Assembly: GCF_910589235.1 (NCBI RefSeq)
Contig: NC_060956.1
Span: forward strand, 15,203,499 to 15,267,498
From: Vespa crabro
Lineage: Eukaryota > Arthropoda > Insecta > Hymenoptera > Vespidae
DNA: 64,000 nt
Direction: 5' to 3'
Made by a program: the position numbers and the translations under genes. Positions 1 to 13,112 of the stretch are shown one piece after another. The notes beneath the pieces were generated by a model that saw only the letters and a list, made by a program, of their open reading frames with translations, searched no databases and was not told the DNA's origin. Position 1 is the stretch's first letter. Every line of letters starts with the position of its first letter.

Positions 1-308
1 CTCCTCGGACCTTCTCCCTAGATCGTTCCGTCCCGTTCTCCTCTCGACAGTGCGGTATTCAAATGACCTCAGATGATGAATATGCCCGTCTCTTTCTCAT
101 CTTTGGCCCGCTACGGTAATTGCCGCTATTTCTGTCCTTATTTTTGCTTAGAGTGCATGTGCTCCATCATGTTCGTACACACATGAGGCTGCTAGCGTTC
201 GTTCTTTCCTTTTGTCCCTTCTCCTCTCTCTTTCTCACTCTATCTTTCTTTCTTCTTCTCTTTTTTTCCTCTTTCTTTTTCTTCTCTTTCCTTAACTCAT
301 GGCGAAAC

Positions 309-345
<37 letters not shown>

Positions 346-3032
346 AGACCAACTACGTGCTTCGGTACATCTTGTGGCACCTTATCTCGAAGAATTTCAC
401 AAGAAGGGCGCGAATAAATTGCGCGGGAACCGACTGAGAACGACGACACTATGCCTAGGGCATCGTTCCTTGCATGTTTGGAACGAGTTTCGATTTTGCT
501 TCGAGACAAGTGATTTTACGTAAGTATCTGAATAAATTTTTTCTCTTTCAAGAGAGTAACAGACAAAGAAAAAGAGAAAGAGAGAGAATTTATGCAGAAA
601 CTGCTACTAATACCTAACTACTCGGATCTTGAATCATGATATAATTACTCGCTTGTTTTTCTTCATAAATTTGCAACCCTATCAAAATACGCTCCTCTAC
701 GCCGTAGTTTGCAAACGAATTTCTAATCAACAATGACGCATACGCTCATTCGTTCCGCTGGTACTACGTGCGTTGCGGAGGCTGTCGAGTACGCGAAGGA
801 ATTCAATACCCACGAGCTTACCGCCGACGTTGCATTGTAGCTAGAACGAATTATATGTTCGATCGTAATCTCTCGGATAAAGGGCACACGTTCAAATTCA
901 AATAGAATACGACGTTGTATACGTTCATATATAAGTATACATTTCTAATATATAATTGATAACACGTATGTAACCTAATTCTATACATTGTATTATTTTC
1001 AAGTAATTCTTTTATTTTGAAATATCCAGGAAATTTGATTTAAGGGGATTGGAAAGTATCTGTAATTACGTGGATTCTTTTAGCCAAAGGGTAAAAAAAC
1101 AACGATTATACCCATCTTACTTGGCACGATCTCTCTTCGTGCGAACTCTTCGCATGTCGGACTAAAACCAACTATTAGTATGTACAGCATCGATCATTGC
1201 GATCTCTCGAAGAAATGTACAGGTATAGTCGAGCGAAAGATTTAACTCGTCGAATTTTCTTTCAGGATTTTATTCCTTGTTCGTTAATTCGTTCGTTCCT
1301 TCGTTTCTTCGTTCGTTCGTTCGTTCATTGACGAATCATTAAAAATATCGAATCTCATCCTAGATAGGGATTAAATTGTGTGAGAAATCGCTGACTCAAC
1401 CGAAGAGATGTCTGCGTGTCTAGCCGAGTTCGCCCACATTCGAGTCGATCTCACAATCAGATTCGATTCTATATAGGTACCTTCTATTCTGCTTAGGCGT
1501 ATACAATCGCTAAGAAACGCGCGAGAACCAGCTGAGATTAGGCAACAGTCGCCATTTTATAATTGTTCTCGCCGCCTTACCTTACTGTGCTACCTATTTT
1601 TCACTTTACAGATCTTTCGACATAGCACCTAACTTACTCGTTCGTTCCATACGTTCACCATATGTGTTTCGCATGATCGGTTCTTATAATTAATAAACGA
1701 TACGTTACTATGAAATTTTTATAACATCGAATATAATATGACGATAAATTCCATTCAAGTTCGTTTGTTTCGTCTTTCTAATCGTTTAAAAAAACGTACG
1801 CTCCCTTACGAAAATAATTGGAATTATTATAAACTGCAGTTTTAAGAAACGTTAAATATATGCGGTGAGATAAAAATTTATTTTCTAACATTGAGAAATA
1901 TTATAATGAACTTACAAAAAAAATTGCCAAGTTACAAATTACTTATTTATAAATAAGTCTGTATTCTGTATAAGTGGATGTCATACAGCGACAAAATCTT
2001 CTGTTCAATTTCGATCGTGTGAGAATTAGAAAATATTATAATATTGAATATGCATATACGCGATACGACATCTAATATTTTGCATTACTTTGATTTTATA
2101 TGTAATACATACATTTTTTGATTTCCGTTGAAATAATATCTGGCACATATTAACGTTATGGAGACATAATAATTAATACTCGTTTAATCAATGGATATGT
2201 TTTATCTATCAGTAAGTTGCTCTATCTTGTTTGCAAATTGTATTATATGTCTGGTATCAACAATCTCATGTTAAATATTAGTTTAACTTCAATCACATCT
2301 CATAGCTCATATCAGTTTACTAATGACGTTCACATATATATCCCCTTTCGAATACGTTGATGTGCAACCGCGAATAAAAATAAAACAGAAAAAATAAAAA
2401 AGAATAAAAAGAATAATAAATAAACAGATACGACATCGTTGAATACAAAGGTAGAGAGTAGTTACAATTTTCGTTCCGATGTGAGCTATCCGACGTGTTT
2501 TCGTCGACTAATCAACCGGCGCTAGGAGGTCGATAGGCGAACGACAACAATAACAAAGATTACAATGAAAGCGAGACAAACGCAGAGCACGTTGAACTGA
2601 TAAAATCCTATCGAAGCTGCTCGTAAAATTTGCCGATCTCTCTTTCTCTCTTTCTTTTTTCTCTTTGGAAGAATAGAAAAGAAAGAGAAAGAAGAATCAA
2701 CGATGCCATAAAGCAAGAGCAAGAGTCGTCCCTTAACTACCGATATCATTCCTCGTACTCGTGTTTACGTTTTACAATGCGCGAACCCCCTATAGTACGT
2801 ATCGTATCGCTAGGAAAAGTATGCGAAGGAAGAGATGAGAGAAAAGAAGAGAGACAGAGAGAGAAAGAGAGAAAGAAAGAAAGAAAGACAAAAAGAGAAA
2901 GTACGCGTGGCTCAAGTGAGAAAGAAGGAAGGAAGGAAGGAATATATATGGTGAACGATAGGTGATATAAAGTGGTAATGTCGAGAGTACCGTGAAACAT
3001 AGTAGATTGGGCGGGTTAGCCGCGCCTTATCG
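1..3032. other. Noncoding, no gene recognised
   Basis: Starts in a polypyrimidine stretch (200-300), then a GA tract. The region 350-520 is GC-balanced and ends in a GTAAGT donor (521-526) on the plus strand, so it could hold a leader exon, but there is no supporting start or partner. A TTCG-type tetranucleotide run lies at about 1286-1326. The rest, 1700-2460, is AT-rich with no structure I can interpret. Confidence 0.6.
313..348. repeat. (GA)n microsatellite
   Basis: About 18 GA units ending in GGGAGGG. Confidence 0.95.

Positions 3033-3085
<53 letters not shown>
3033..3085. repeat. (TC)n microsatellite
   Basis: About 23 pure TC units after CTCTTTC. Confidence 0.95.
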
Positions 3086-3089
<4 letters not shown>

Positions 3090-3173
3090 CCTACTCCACA
3101 TACTCTATCGAACTCCTTCTATTCTCTTCCTCGCTCTGCTCCATCCACTGTCCAACCGAGCACGGTTCGCAAC

Positions 3174-3264
3174 ATGGAATTGGCCTTCGAGCGACTTCAT
3201 CGAGACATTATTGCACCTAGGACTCTTGCAAGCGATATCTCATACGCGTTATCGGCCGCAAAAG
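3174..3264 (+). CDS. Candidate first coding exon, 30 codons before a GTAGGG donor
   Basis: ATG at 3174 opens 30 codons (MELAFERLHRDIIAP, then LASDISYALSAAK) and meets a GTAGGG donor at 3265. The stretch is GC-balanced between two GA/CT tracts. No partner exon or family was found, the donor is moderate, and an open frame of this size can occur by chance. Confidence 0.18.
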
Positions 3265-3327
3265 GTAGGGTAGATTACAGTGCTGCCTCCGAACGACGAT
3301 CGACCGTTCGTCTTTGCCTTGCACTAG

Positions 3328-3404
3328 AGTAGAGAGAGAGAGAGAGAGAGAGAGGGGGAAGAGAGAGAGAGAAAGAGAGAGAGAGGGGGGGGGGAGAGAG
3401 AGAG
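3328..3404. repeat. (GA)n with a G10 run
   Basis: GA units interrupted by GGGGG and a run of ten G near 3386-3394. With the CT tract 250 bases to the left it forms an opposed CT/GA pair. Confidence 0.9.
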
Positions 3405-4421
3405 CAAACTATACTTGCGTACGCGGACGTTATGGCATCTCGAGTACGGTTACTATCGCATTCGTCCATCGTGTCTACTGAAGGTTGTTTGCTCGTCCTT
3501 CCATCTTAACGTTCTGATACCTAAATTGATCGAGTATCATCATAATAAAGTATCTCGTAAATTTCGAATAAACACGAAGAGGCAACGATCGCGTTCGATA
3601 ATTAAGCAATTAAATTTCTTTTGGTTAGTTATCATCATCAATGTTATTATTCAACGAATTCGTATACGTTCAATACGAGGATCGTCCCGATCTGCGTTAT
3701 GCAAACGAACGAGATAAAAATACTTTACGTTACACCTGGCGATAAAACGTACGCGCAAGAGAGTGCAATTCGATTATCAGTGACGCTCGTTCGTCTGCGC
3801 TTATATCGGCGCTCTAAACAGCCAATGGGAGCATACCTTCTACGGACTGAAATAGATCTTATCGTAAAGGCCTTATCGATATTTTCAACTTAGTTTGTCC
3901 GAGTCAAATACGCTGCGACAGATTTTTACACGGTCACAAGTCTTACGCGATTACCTATTACTACGTCTTTTCATCGTAGTTTTGCGCAGCGATATTTCCG
4001 CGTCGAAGATTAATCGATAAATATAAAATCGCAAGAAACGAAGACCGTCAAATATTTCCTTCGAATATTTATCTGTGTACGTATGTTTTTCTCTGTAAGA
4101 ATATTTTTCTCTGTAAGAATATTTTTCATCGTAATACAATCACGGCGAGTATTATATAGAATAGGGAAAAGAAAATTGTTTCGTAAGATGAGAAAAGGAA
4201 AATAGCTTCAAAAGATCAGGAAGAAGTAGCTATGATGGCATTCCACGAAACACGCGTGCAATGTCGAGCTTCGTTCACCTCGAAGATTCGAAATGTCAAT
4301 AGATAGACATCCTCATACGTAGGAATAATATCAAGTTCTTTATGGGTCGCCTTAACAGTACATATGCCCTGTAGTTGTTTGCCTCGAGAATACTTGTACG
4401 TTTGATTGTATGTAGTTGAAC

Positions 4422-4422
<1 letters not shown>

Positions 4423-4479
<57 letters not shown>
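4423..4479. repeat. (TA)n microsatellite
   Basis: About 28 uninterrupted TA units. Confidence 0.95.
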
Positions 4480-4481
<2 letters not shown>

Positions 4482-5619
4482 ATGTATATACACATATGCA
4501 CATTGTTGCGTCTCTTCTGCCAGTGAAGAAAACACACTTTAACCATTGTAATCGTTTAACTATCGTGCCGTTTGAAATGCTTTTCGTTGGACTTGGGTCA
4601 CGCATTACAAATTGCTACGGTAATAATAACACGATTTACACATATACTTATATCGTATTACATTTAATGAAACTTGATTGTCATGTAACGTATTTGACGT
4701 ATAATTGACTCGTTAATTAGTTGAAGGTTAAAACTCGAATTAGTTTGAAAATTATCGTAGGTTTATAAGTAATATGGATAATCTACTAACTGTTCGTGTT
4801 AATAATAAATTGTAAATAAAAATAGATTAATTATAAAAAAAAATGCAAAGAAATATTACAAGGTGAAGAAACATTAAACGATATTAGCAGGATTGTTTTA
4901 GTAAGGGCAAATGTAAGCCTAGTGAAAACATATCGTTGGGTCATTCATGCCTTTCGCCGAAGGCGCAGCCAAGAGGCTAAACAGAGTGGAATGTGCCTTA
5001 TCCCTTGTGGTTAATGTCAACTATAGAGTCATTCGTTCGGAGCGACGGCCTTATCGATCGAAATTCGTTCGAAGAATACTTCTATTTAATATATAAATTA
5101 AGTCTAACGTATTTTTTATTTTAAACAAATGCACAATTAAACGAAAAATTACGATGCTACAGGCATTAGCTACGTGACGTAATTCGATTAACAAAAAGAA
5201 TAGAAAAGAAAAAAGAAAAAAAAAAAATAAAATAAAATCGTTCGGTATAGCATGTTGTATTTTAGACGAACGACAAAATCACGAACGTAGGCGTTCACGG
5301 ACGTCTTTAATAGCAAGGACAGTCTTTCCTTTTCGTTCGAAGAATCGCGAGGACTTCGTGTAATACATACATTGATAGATGCCGAGAACTTCACGTGTTT
5401 CGCACGTCGTCACGTTTATGGACGAACACTTTTTAGCAAGCCACGGTTAATCTTCACGCCTTTTACTCAACTTCGACAGTTGGCAGCATTGTTAGTTTGC
5501 CACAATGATAATTACCAAGCTCACTAACGGTCCGTATGTATTGGTCTTCTACTGGTCGAAGCATTATCGTTCCAACATGGATTTTAGCTCCTCTCTTTCT
5601 ATCTTTTTCTCTTTTTCTA

Positions 5620-5659
<40 letters not shown>

Positions 5660-6536
5660 TTCTTTCCAACTGCGCTTCGTTTCGACTTCTTTATTTCCTC
5701 TCCTTTCTTCACTCTTTCCTTTTCTTTTTCTCTCACTTCTCTTTATCTTTTCTCGCGCACCACTTCCAATACATCCAGTTTGCATGTTGATTCTCACCTT
5801 TGCCAACAACGGTAACTACCTTCTTCTTCTTCTTCGAAAGCGGAGAAACTACCGATCCGTCCTATACTACGTCTCGACCTTCTCGAACTTTGTGAATTCT
5901 TATATTAATATTTAAATATTTATTTATCTTTTCGTTATTCCTTTAATATCTTCGACTTACGATTAACCCAAGGATTTGATAAATATTATCGAATTCATCT
6001 TTATAAAAAATAAGTAAATGAGGTATGAGTTTATGTAAAAAAATTTTATATTTACGTTATACCTAATATGGTTACTCGTCAGACGCCTTTCATGTTTACG
6101 ATCATACTATACTTCACTACTATTATATAGGTATAAAGGATATTATATTCTATGCTTTAGAAAGATTTATAAATATTGATTAAGAAATGCTATGTCTATC
6201 GAAATATTAAAAAATAACGAGATAAGAAATAGAATAATAGAATTGCTATAAAAAAATACGTGATATAATCCATTAAAAAATAACAAGACGTGAAAGAAGA
6301 CAAAACAATTATCATTTTTTAACATTTCATCGCATTAATACTTTCACTTCCGCATAGTTAAAAACAAAATCCTTTGAGGGGAATGTTATGATCTATCGAT
6401 CAGGAAGATATCGTTTCATACATAAGCATATGGATTCTCCTAAGGATTGATAAAAATGAAATCCTATAAATCAAGTCCTCGTAGAGTCTGTGAAGTATGT
6501 AATGTTCAAAAGGGAATGAAAAAGAGACAGAGACAT

Positions 6537-6542
<6 letters not shown>

Positions 6543-6598
<56 letters not shown>

Positions 6599-6600
6599 GG
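6543..6600. repeat. (GA)n microsatellite
   Basis: Long GA tract 300 bases left of the candidate membrane-helix exon. Confidence 0.95.
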
Positions 6601-6892
6601 AGACGCAATTGGATACTGGACCCATTACACGCGACTAGTAGAAGTGTCGTTTGAAACGAGGTCAATCGAAGCAGTACGATAAATTAACGGCGATCGGGAA
6701 GAACGTGCTGCAAAATTGGATGGTCTCACGAATAATTCAACGATTACTTTAACAGCCATGAATCAAAGGATGCGTATAATAAATAAATACCGTTGCTCTC
6801 CATGATTCATATTCCGTTTGAACAAGTTTCTACACTTAAAAGATGAAAAAAAAAAACAGGAAATAAAATAAATAAAAATAAATTTTACTTAC

Positions 6893-7009
6893 CGACATTG
6901 ATATCCTTCATTTCTCGATCTTCTCGAAATGCACGTTCTCGTTCGATTTCTTCGTTCGATTTCTTTGTCTTCTTTATGCGCAAGTACGATGCAAGGATTA
7001 TGAAAGTGC
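6893..7009 (-). CDS. Candidate internal exon: end of a transmembrane helix plus charged tail
   Basis: Minus-strand reading from CTTCCAG at 7010 to a strong GTAAGT donor at 6892. The exon is 117 nt and phase 1 at both ends. It translates to TFIILASYLRIKK, then a very charged stretch (EEIERERAFRED) ending KDINV. A hydrophobic run followed by basic residues and a charged tail is typical of a membrane helix leaving the bilayer on the cytoplasmic side. The helix would have to begin in the preceding exon. An in-frame stop four codons before the acceptor supports the splice site. Its phase is compatible with the signal-peptide exon at 61.4 kb, but nothing proves they are one gene. The pyrimidine tract is weak, and a chance open frame is possible. 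Confidence 0.4.
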
Positions 7010-7773
7010 CTGGAAGCGTTCAACGTGATCGTCCTTCTACGTGCATAGATCGCGAATAAAACGTCGCCGTGAGAGCCGATATTAGACTTGCGAATGATGG
7101 TCGCAGGCGAAAGATCGGGACTCTTAAGGTATAATTTGTTGTTTGCCGGCTCGAGGTAAAAGGAGAAATCTCGGACGATAGAGAATTAGGTATATAAAAC
7201 GAGTACAACAGGCGTCGTTAAAATGATCCAATAAATATGATCGCCGTCATTAAATCCTCGAGCTAGCTCTTACTGATCTCGGATGGATCATCTACAATAT
7301 TTTTCTCGTTGAATAAAGTTAGGTCGATATCATCGTTTCCAAAATATCTATAATTTCTAATATTAGAGTCCCAATCTTGTAAATTCTTTTTTATTTTGCT
7401 TCTCTCTTTTTTCTTCTTCTTTTTTTTTTTTTTTTTTCATTGTAAAATCGTCGATCGATGTACGACAGAGATCGAAATTTTACATAGGTCGACATTAACC
7501 TGAAATCAAACTAGATTATAATAAATTACTTACAAAAAATTTGTCACTTCTCAATAATTTATCGATCGTTACGTCGAATTTATCATGTTCAATGTTTAAA
7601 TTTAGAAACTAATATTTAAAAATAAGAAAGTAAAATATTTGATGTTCCTTTGGAATATTCAAGGGAAGGTTTGAAAAATCTTTGGTATTTCTATATACCT
7701 ACCCGGGACGAGGTACATCGCATTCCGGATCAAAACGAAAATCTTTAAGGCTTTCTTGTCTCATTTTTCTCGT

Positions 7774-7778
<5 letters not shown>

Positions 7779-7813
<35 letters not shown>

Positions 7814-7827
7814 TCTCTCTCTCTCTT
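7779..7827. repeat. (CT)n microsatellite
   Basis: CT units with a single CA interruption near 7807. Confidence 0.95.
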
Positions 7828-8115
7828 TTTTTTTCTTTATTTCTTAGGGAAGACGCGAGTCCGTGGTATCTGCTGCTTTGGTCCAGGATAATTATTTATG
7901 TCAGATAGGATCTCAACTGGGGTTCTACGTTGGGAAACAAAAGGATCCGGCGATGGGAAGGATAGGAACTAAAGGGAAGAGGATTCTGGGAGGTTGCCGG
8001 AGGATCACCGAACTCTATTCTTTCTCCTAAGACGTAAGGAATACACGAAAGAAGAGGAGAACTGACAAGGACCTTGATGAAATGAAGGGTCGACTCGAAA
8101 AACCAAAGATCCTTG

Positions 8116-8118
<3 letters not shown>

Positions 8119-8164
<46 letters not shown>

Positions 8165-8165
8165 T
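8119..8165. repeat. (TA)n microsatellite
   Basis: Pure TA units followed by TATACACACA. Confidence 0.93.
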
Positions 8166-8563
8166 ATATACACACAAGATATATACTTTCTTTTTTCAGT
8201 AGTATCAATGACAAACTCGACGAAAGATCGAAAACGTAATTAATTAGCTTCCCACTGAAGTCGCTGAATTAACGACCTACTTATTTGCGTGCGACGTTAT
8301 TAATATTATTAAATTCGTCCGAGAACAGCGGGTATAGAAAAGACATAAAGTATTATTTTTGAGACGTACTGTTTTGTGTTGTGTGTAGGTTGTACGATGT
8401 AAACAAGACTTGAGGGAGAAAGAGTTTCTCCCTCGTTTCGACGGGCTATAAAACCGTCAATGAATAAACCTGTTGATAAATATTATACTTACGACTTATA
8501 CTTGTTATAAACAATGTTCCTGCAAACGAGCTCGATAATTGAGTCAGCCTTTCCGCGTATATT

Positions 8564-8574
8564 ATATATACATA

Positions 8575-8620
<46 letters not shown>

Positions 8621-8632
8621 CATATATAATAT
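8564..8632. repeat. (TA)n with CATA interruptions
   Basis: TA tract broken by ACATACACA and two ACATA units. Confidence 0.9.
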
Positions 8633-9069
8633 AATGGTATAATCTCATAATATGGAATTATGCACGAGCATAATACGTCGCTTCGTTAATAGCATCTTGT
8701 AAGCAGTAAGAGAAATAGATAAGCTATTTTTATAGCCTAAAACTATTCTCGAATTATTCAACTCTTATTTTCGTATCTTAATAATCCTTAGTAATCTCTT
8801 TTCTTCGAGAAGATTCAGATAAGAATACTCAGACCGTGACGCGAGTAAACGATGAATATTTTTCTAACGTGATATTTAATGTCGTAAGGGAAAAAAAGAA
8901 AATGATCTAGACACGCGATCTCGATATACCTATGTATACTGTATATACTCTTTGATACTACTGGAAAATCTAGTCTTTCCAGTATCGATACTTGGCGCCA
9001 GTTAACAGATAGCCAATGTTAATCTCGACGGGATTACTATAGTCTAATTGTAAAGTATATAAGTAATTG

Positions 9070-9105
<36 letters not shown>

Positions 9106-12100
9106 GCTGATAGATACACTTATATAATTTCTTAATAGATTTTTTTATTGGTTAGAATTCTAAGAAAAATTCGCTCATGACTAGAAATTGAAGAGATTAC
9201 ATCGATCGAAAGATGATAAAAAATGATAAAACGTAAATCTTGAAAAAGGAAAGAGAAAACAATACTATATGTAACATAAAAGCATAAAAGAGGTTTCATC
9301 CTTCGAATCTTTCGGTTTTCTGACAAAAGAAAGCGGTACTCGAGAAGGTAACGAAAAGAAGGAGGTCCTGCCGTTCACAGCGTGTGGCGTTGTATCCTTT
9401 GCTTGTAAAACAACTTGTAAAACGTGACTCCAAGACGCGTCCTGTCAACTCTGCTTTCGTAGCGGCGCTTATCTCGACGGCAAATCTATTGGTTTGTTGT
9501 TGGGAAAAATGCTCGAACTCGAAGGAGAAAGGACATCTACTCGTTTTTCGATCGTTAGAATGATTTCATGGCAGCTGGTAGATAAAACGTTCAGCGACGT
9601 AAATATATACAATATACATAGGTATCAACTATTGTAACGTATGAATAAAATAAGAATAATGGCGAAGACATTTGTTTTGTTTTTTTAATATTTGTTTAAA
9701 AAGCATTTAATTTCGTTCTATTCGTTTATCGTCTTTTGAATTAATCCTCCAGCAGCGGGCGATTTTCATATTTTTTGTTTGTTTGATTTTTGTACAAAAT
9801 CAAAAGCGAAATATATATCTCGTATAGATTAGTATATGATATATGTATGTGTATATATATATGTACATGATATATATTTCATAGAACTAATACATTTCTT
9901 GGAAACACAGTTGATTAAATTCTTCTTATATCAAAATGCATAATAAAATTTATTCGATGGGTAAATAATATTTTACGTTGTTCAAATATTTAAAAAAATT
10001 CAATGCAACGTAATAATAGTCTGTTACCGACAAAATTTACAAAATATGTAAAATGCGATTTCGGCGTCACCCACCGTTGGAGAAAATTAAAACGGAATTT
10101 TTTTATTTTTTCCAATTACTAGTAAATACTTTTCATTCTTGATTCTTCAACAACACTTTTTTTACCGTTCAACTCAGAAAATAAAATCCATTTATATTCA
10201 GAAAAAAATATATCAATTCTTTTCTTTCCATAAGACATAACAATATTTGTAAAAATATTTTATTAATTTTGTTCTATTCATCATCGTTTTTCTTAATTAA
10301 ATAAGAGAATCTTTCTTGTTTGTTAGTAACAATTATTTTCTTAAATCTTTTCCGGTACTTTTCTCAATAGTTTCTTACTGTTTATCTTAGAAAATAAATT
10401 TTCTTTATATCTAGAGAGAAACGGTTAACAAGCTAGACATATAGGAAGAGAAAAGTAGAGAAATAGAATATCTTCGTACGCTTTTCGGATGGAAGAGTAA
10501 GATAAGACACGACTTCGAATAAAGTACGTCGAGTAAATTAAGCGAGTGACGCGAGTATCCTTTTGTTGATCTATCAATCTCTTGGAACAAGTCTGTTCTA
10601 CGTAATCAAAAAAAGGACTGATGATTGGTTGGTTGCTTTACAAGTTTACGTGGTCAACTAAAGTTGCGCGGCCCTGTAGTCACGAACAGAAAAAGGCCTC
10701 ACCACTACTACTACTATTACGACTACTACTACTACTATCAACGACCGTAGTATTTTTACCCGACGACTTTTTGACTGTGCTTACAAACGCTTTGATGATT
10801 ATCTGTCGAGTCTGGTGCATTATCGTCCTACCTTGAGGTCAGACTGAGGCCACTCGAGGGGCAGAGCGCGTGAACTTACCTGTAACAAAAAAAAAAAGAA
10901 AAACGTTAGTGAGAGAATGAAGAAAAATAAGAGTTTGTGAATATTTTAGTTTAATTTAAATATTTATTAATATTATAAGAGAAAAATGAGATAGTGTATA
11001 GAACGTCCTTTTGTATAATATTTTTCGTAAGTTTTGTAAAGAAAAAAAAAATAAAATAAAATTTAGTGTAATATTTTTTTTTTATATAAGAACTTACTTT
11101 TGTTATTTTATATAAATGAAGTTATTAATATAGTTTTAGAATATAATAGAATAAATTGTAGAAATTAATATTATTTTAATATTTCAAGATAACATAAACC
11201 ATTTAAAATAATATACTAATCATTAATATATTATCTTAAAATCGTAACACAATATTATTCATATATTAATCATTGATGTTGTGTATAATATTTTAATAGA
11301 ATATTATACATATATATTAATAATAAATATTGTGTAATATATTGATTATTATTATTGGAATATTAATTAATATATATATATATATACAATTTTTATATCG
11401 AACTTAGTATTTTTCGTAATGTAAAAAATTCGCAGCACGAATAAACGATTTAGTAAAAATTTGAAAAAGATTTTATAGTAGATAGTTTCGAGAAGTTAAA
11501 TCCGGTATAGTGCGAAGGACGTTAACGGTAATCGAGCTCCTTAAAGACCTCCGGCAGCGGTCGTTTTATCGGTTGCTCGAGAGTAAAATATTCCGACAGG
11601 CTCATTTCAGCCAGTGCCTCGTTCCGCGTCCTTGCTATCTCCTCTCGCTAATGGATCCTTCTACTCCTCGATGAGAACTCCTTTATATATATATATATTT
11701 TTTTTTTCTCTCTTTCTTTTTTTCTTCTTTTTACAAGACCATTCGACTACACGAACGTTACAACGAAAATTTAAACTATGACATGGATATATGTAGATCA
11801 AACAAATTGTGAATGTGTTGAATATACATTCGATTCGATTTATTTTGTAGAGGAATTCCCTCATTGAGAAATACGAGGAAAATAAAGAGAAATTCGATTG
11901 AACTACTAATAATCATGAATGACCTGAAGTCCGTACATATCATTCATGTGAATAGGTTATCGCTTTTAATCTTATGCAATTGCCGATTATTAAAATAATT
12001 CCATAAAGTTCTACTATTTCTTTTGATCACTTTTCAAGTTCGTGACACTTGTATACGGAAATAAAATTTTAAATTACGTTCTTATTGAACGTCCGTATAT

Positions 12101-12228
12101 TATTATTATATTTACATTATCAGCTTTAAATGAATCGTTTGATTAATTAGCCTTCCTATGTGATATAAAATGAACTTTATGTATGTAAAAAATGAGTTAA
12201 TAACTTGGGAATATTTTATCTTCAACTC

Positions 12229-12238
12229 AGGAAAATCC
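12229..12238 (+). promoter_or_regulatory. kappa-B-like site, distal
   Basis: AGGAAAATCC differs by one base from the classic GGGAAAATCC. Together with the proximal site and the GATA motif it makes a compact 45-bp cluster just upstream of the TATA box. The matching position in the second defensin copy reads AAGAAAATAC and no longer resembles a Rel site. Confidence 0.5.
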
Positions 12239-12262
12239 ACTATTTATCTTCTTCATAAAATC

Positions 12263-12272
12263 GGGTATTCCC
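12263..12272 (+). promoter_or_regulatory. kappa-B-like site, proximal
   Basis: GGGTATTCCC; the reverse strand, GGGAATACCC, fits the loose Relish-type consensus GGRDNNHHBS. It lies 12 bases upstream of the TATA box, a usual place for Rel sites in insect antimicrobial peptide promoters. A GATA-type site (TTATCT, 12244-12249) is 14 bases further upstream, another common partner. Binding is inferred from the motif only. Confidence 0.6.
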
Positions 12273-12283
12273 AATATTTCTGC

Positions 12284-12290
12284 TATATAA
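12284..12290 (+). promoter_or_regulatory. TATA box of the defensin gene
   Basis: TATATAA lies 100 bases before the start codon. A TCAAGTT initiator-like sequence with its A at 12316 is 32 bases from the first T, giving a predicted 5' UTR of about 68 nt. The second copy has TTTATAA here and has lost the TCA of the initiator. Confidence 0.7.
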
Positions 12291-12383
12291 TGAACAACTA
12301 ATCAAGGAAATTGTCAAGTTTGATCACAGCAATCGTCGAGTATCGATCTTCTAATAATTAAAATTTCAAACGTTTAGTCAAAG

Positions 12384-13112
12384 ATGAAGATTTACATTCT
12401 TGTGTCTTTAGTGCTTGTTGGAGTGGTAGCTATCTCTGCTGCACCATACGAATTAAGATATCGTAAGTAAAATACTTAATCAGATTATATAAAAGGAAAA
12501 AAAAAAGAAGAAATGTTCGACTATGAAATATTATTTAATGTTATTTTAATGATTAGCCGAATTTGAGCCATTTGAAGACATTGCCGAAGTGTCAGAAGAA
12601 CGTGCTACTAGACAGAGAAGAGTAACCTGTGACCTTTTATCTGCCGGTGGTTTCGTTGGTGACACTGCCTGTGCTGCCAATTGTTTAAGTATGGGTAAAG
12701 CAGGTGGACATTGTAATGGCAGCGGTGTTTGTGTCTGTAGACGGTAAGTTATTTATCGTTTTGCTTTTTAATACGTTTGCTGTTCGATACGTATCAGTAT
12801 AAAGCTATATATATATATATATATATACGTGTGTGTATCTATCTCATTGTTTTGTTTATAAACATTATGCATCATTTACGTTTTTATATAACAGTTCTAA
12901 CATACCATGTATAAGACAAATATGATTTAATTGGCGAAGAATTATTTTGATTTATGTATATGTTTCTTATCGAACAGTAAACGTATCTCTTTCTACAAAG
13001 CTTTAAAATAATATCAAAATATAATTATTAAAAATTCAATTCTCTAAATTGTTCGATTAAATCCTTTTTCAGAGATTCTATCAAAGATTTATTCGACAAA
13101 CGTTTTGGCTAA
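12384..13112 (+). CDS. Def1: Insect defensin, Defensin-1 type (3 exons, 101 aa)
   Basis: Secreted antimicrobial peptide of the insect CS-alpha-beta defensin family, which acts on bacterial membranes after release into haemolymph or secretions. Coding exons are 12384-12462, 12557-12743 and 13073-13112; both introns have GTAAGT donors and TAG or CAG acceptors, and the frame closes at TAA. Residues 1-20 form a signal peptide (MKIY, then a hydrophobic core ending AISAA). Residues 21-48 are an acidic propeptide ending in the furin-type site RQRR. The 53-residue mature peptide has all six cysteines in family order (VTCDLL, ACAANC, GGHC, CVC). Exon 3 encodes the hymenopteran C-terminal extension ending KRFG, where the final Gly can serve as amide donor. 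Bee Defensin-1 (royalisin) has the same exon plan. The upstream TATA box and kappa-B-like sites suggest Toll/Imd control. A diverged copy lies about 28 kb downstream on the same strand. Identification is firm; the species-level name is not. Confidence 0.95.

Larger units (their letters stand above)
3405..6892. other. Noncoding, no gene recognised
   Basis: AT-rich with a (TA)n tract (4423-4479), a CT tract (5624-5655) and a GA tract (6543-6600). At 4084-4119 an 18-base unit (TTTTTCTCTGTAAGAATA) is repeated in tandem twice. A short GC-richer stretch at 4940-5070 has no open frame worth calling. Confidence 0.6.
7010..11984. other. Noncoding, no gene recognised
   Basis: Holds a poly(T) run (about 7415-7438), a CT tract (7779-7827) and several TA tracts. 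10900-11470 is extremely AT-rich. A GC-richer stretch at 9360-9480 and another at 11510-11640 show no convincing coding frame. Confidence 0.6.

Noticed and set aside
5798..5848. 51-base minus-strand segment with phase matching the 6893-7009 candidate
   Set aside because: Its coding content is mainly a GAA run and its acceptor lacks a pyrimidine tract.
5505..5915. 136-codon plus-strand frame
   Set aside because: Mostly Ser-Leu-Phe from a CT tract; no other coding feature.
10832..10879. 48-base minus-strand segment between a T-rich CAG acceptor and GTAGGA
   Set aside because: Open only in one frame (phase 0), which does not fit the phase-1 ends of the other minus-strand exons; the CAGGTAAGT at its start may be a coincidence.
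12205..12216. Possible third kappa-B site (GGGAATATTT)
   Set aside because: The 3' half lacks the C residues needed for Rel binding.
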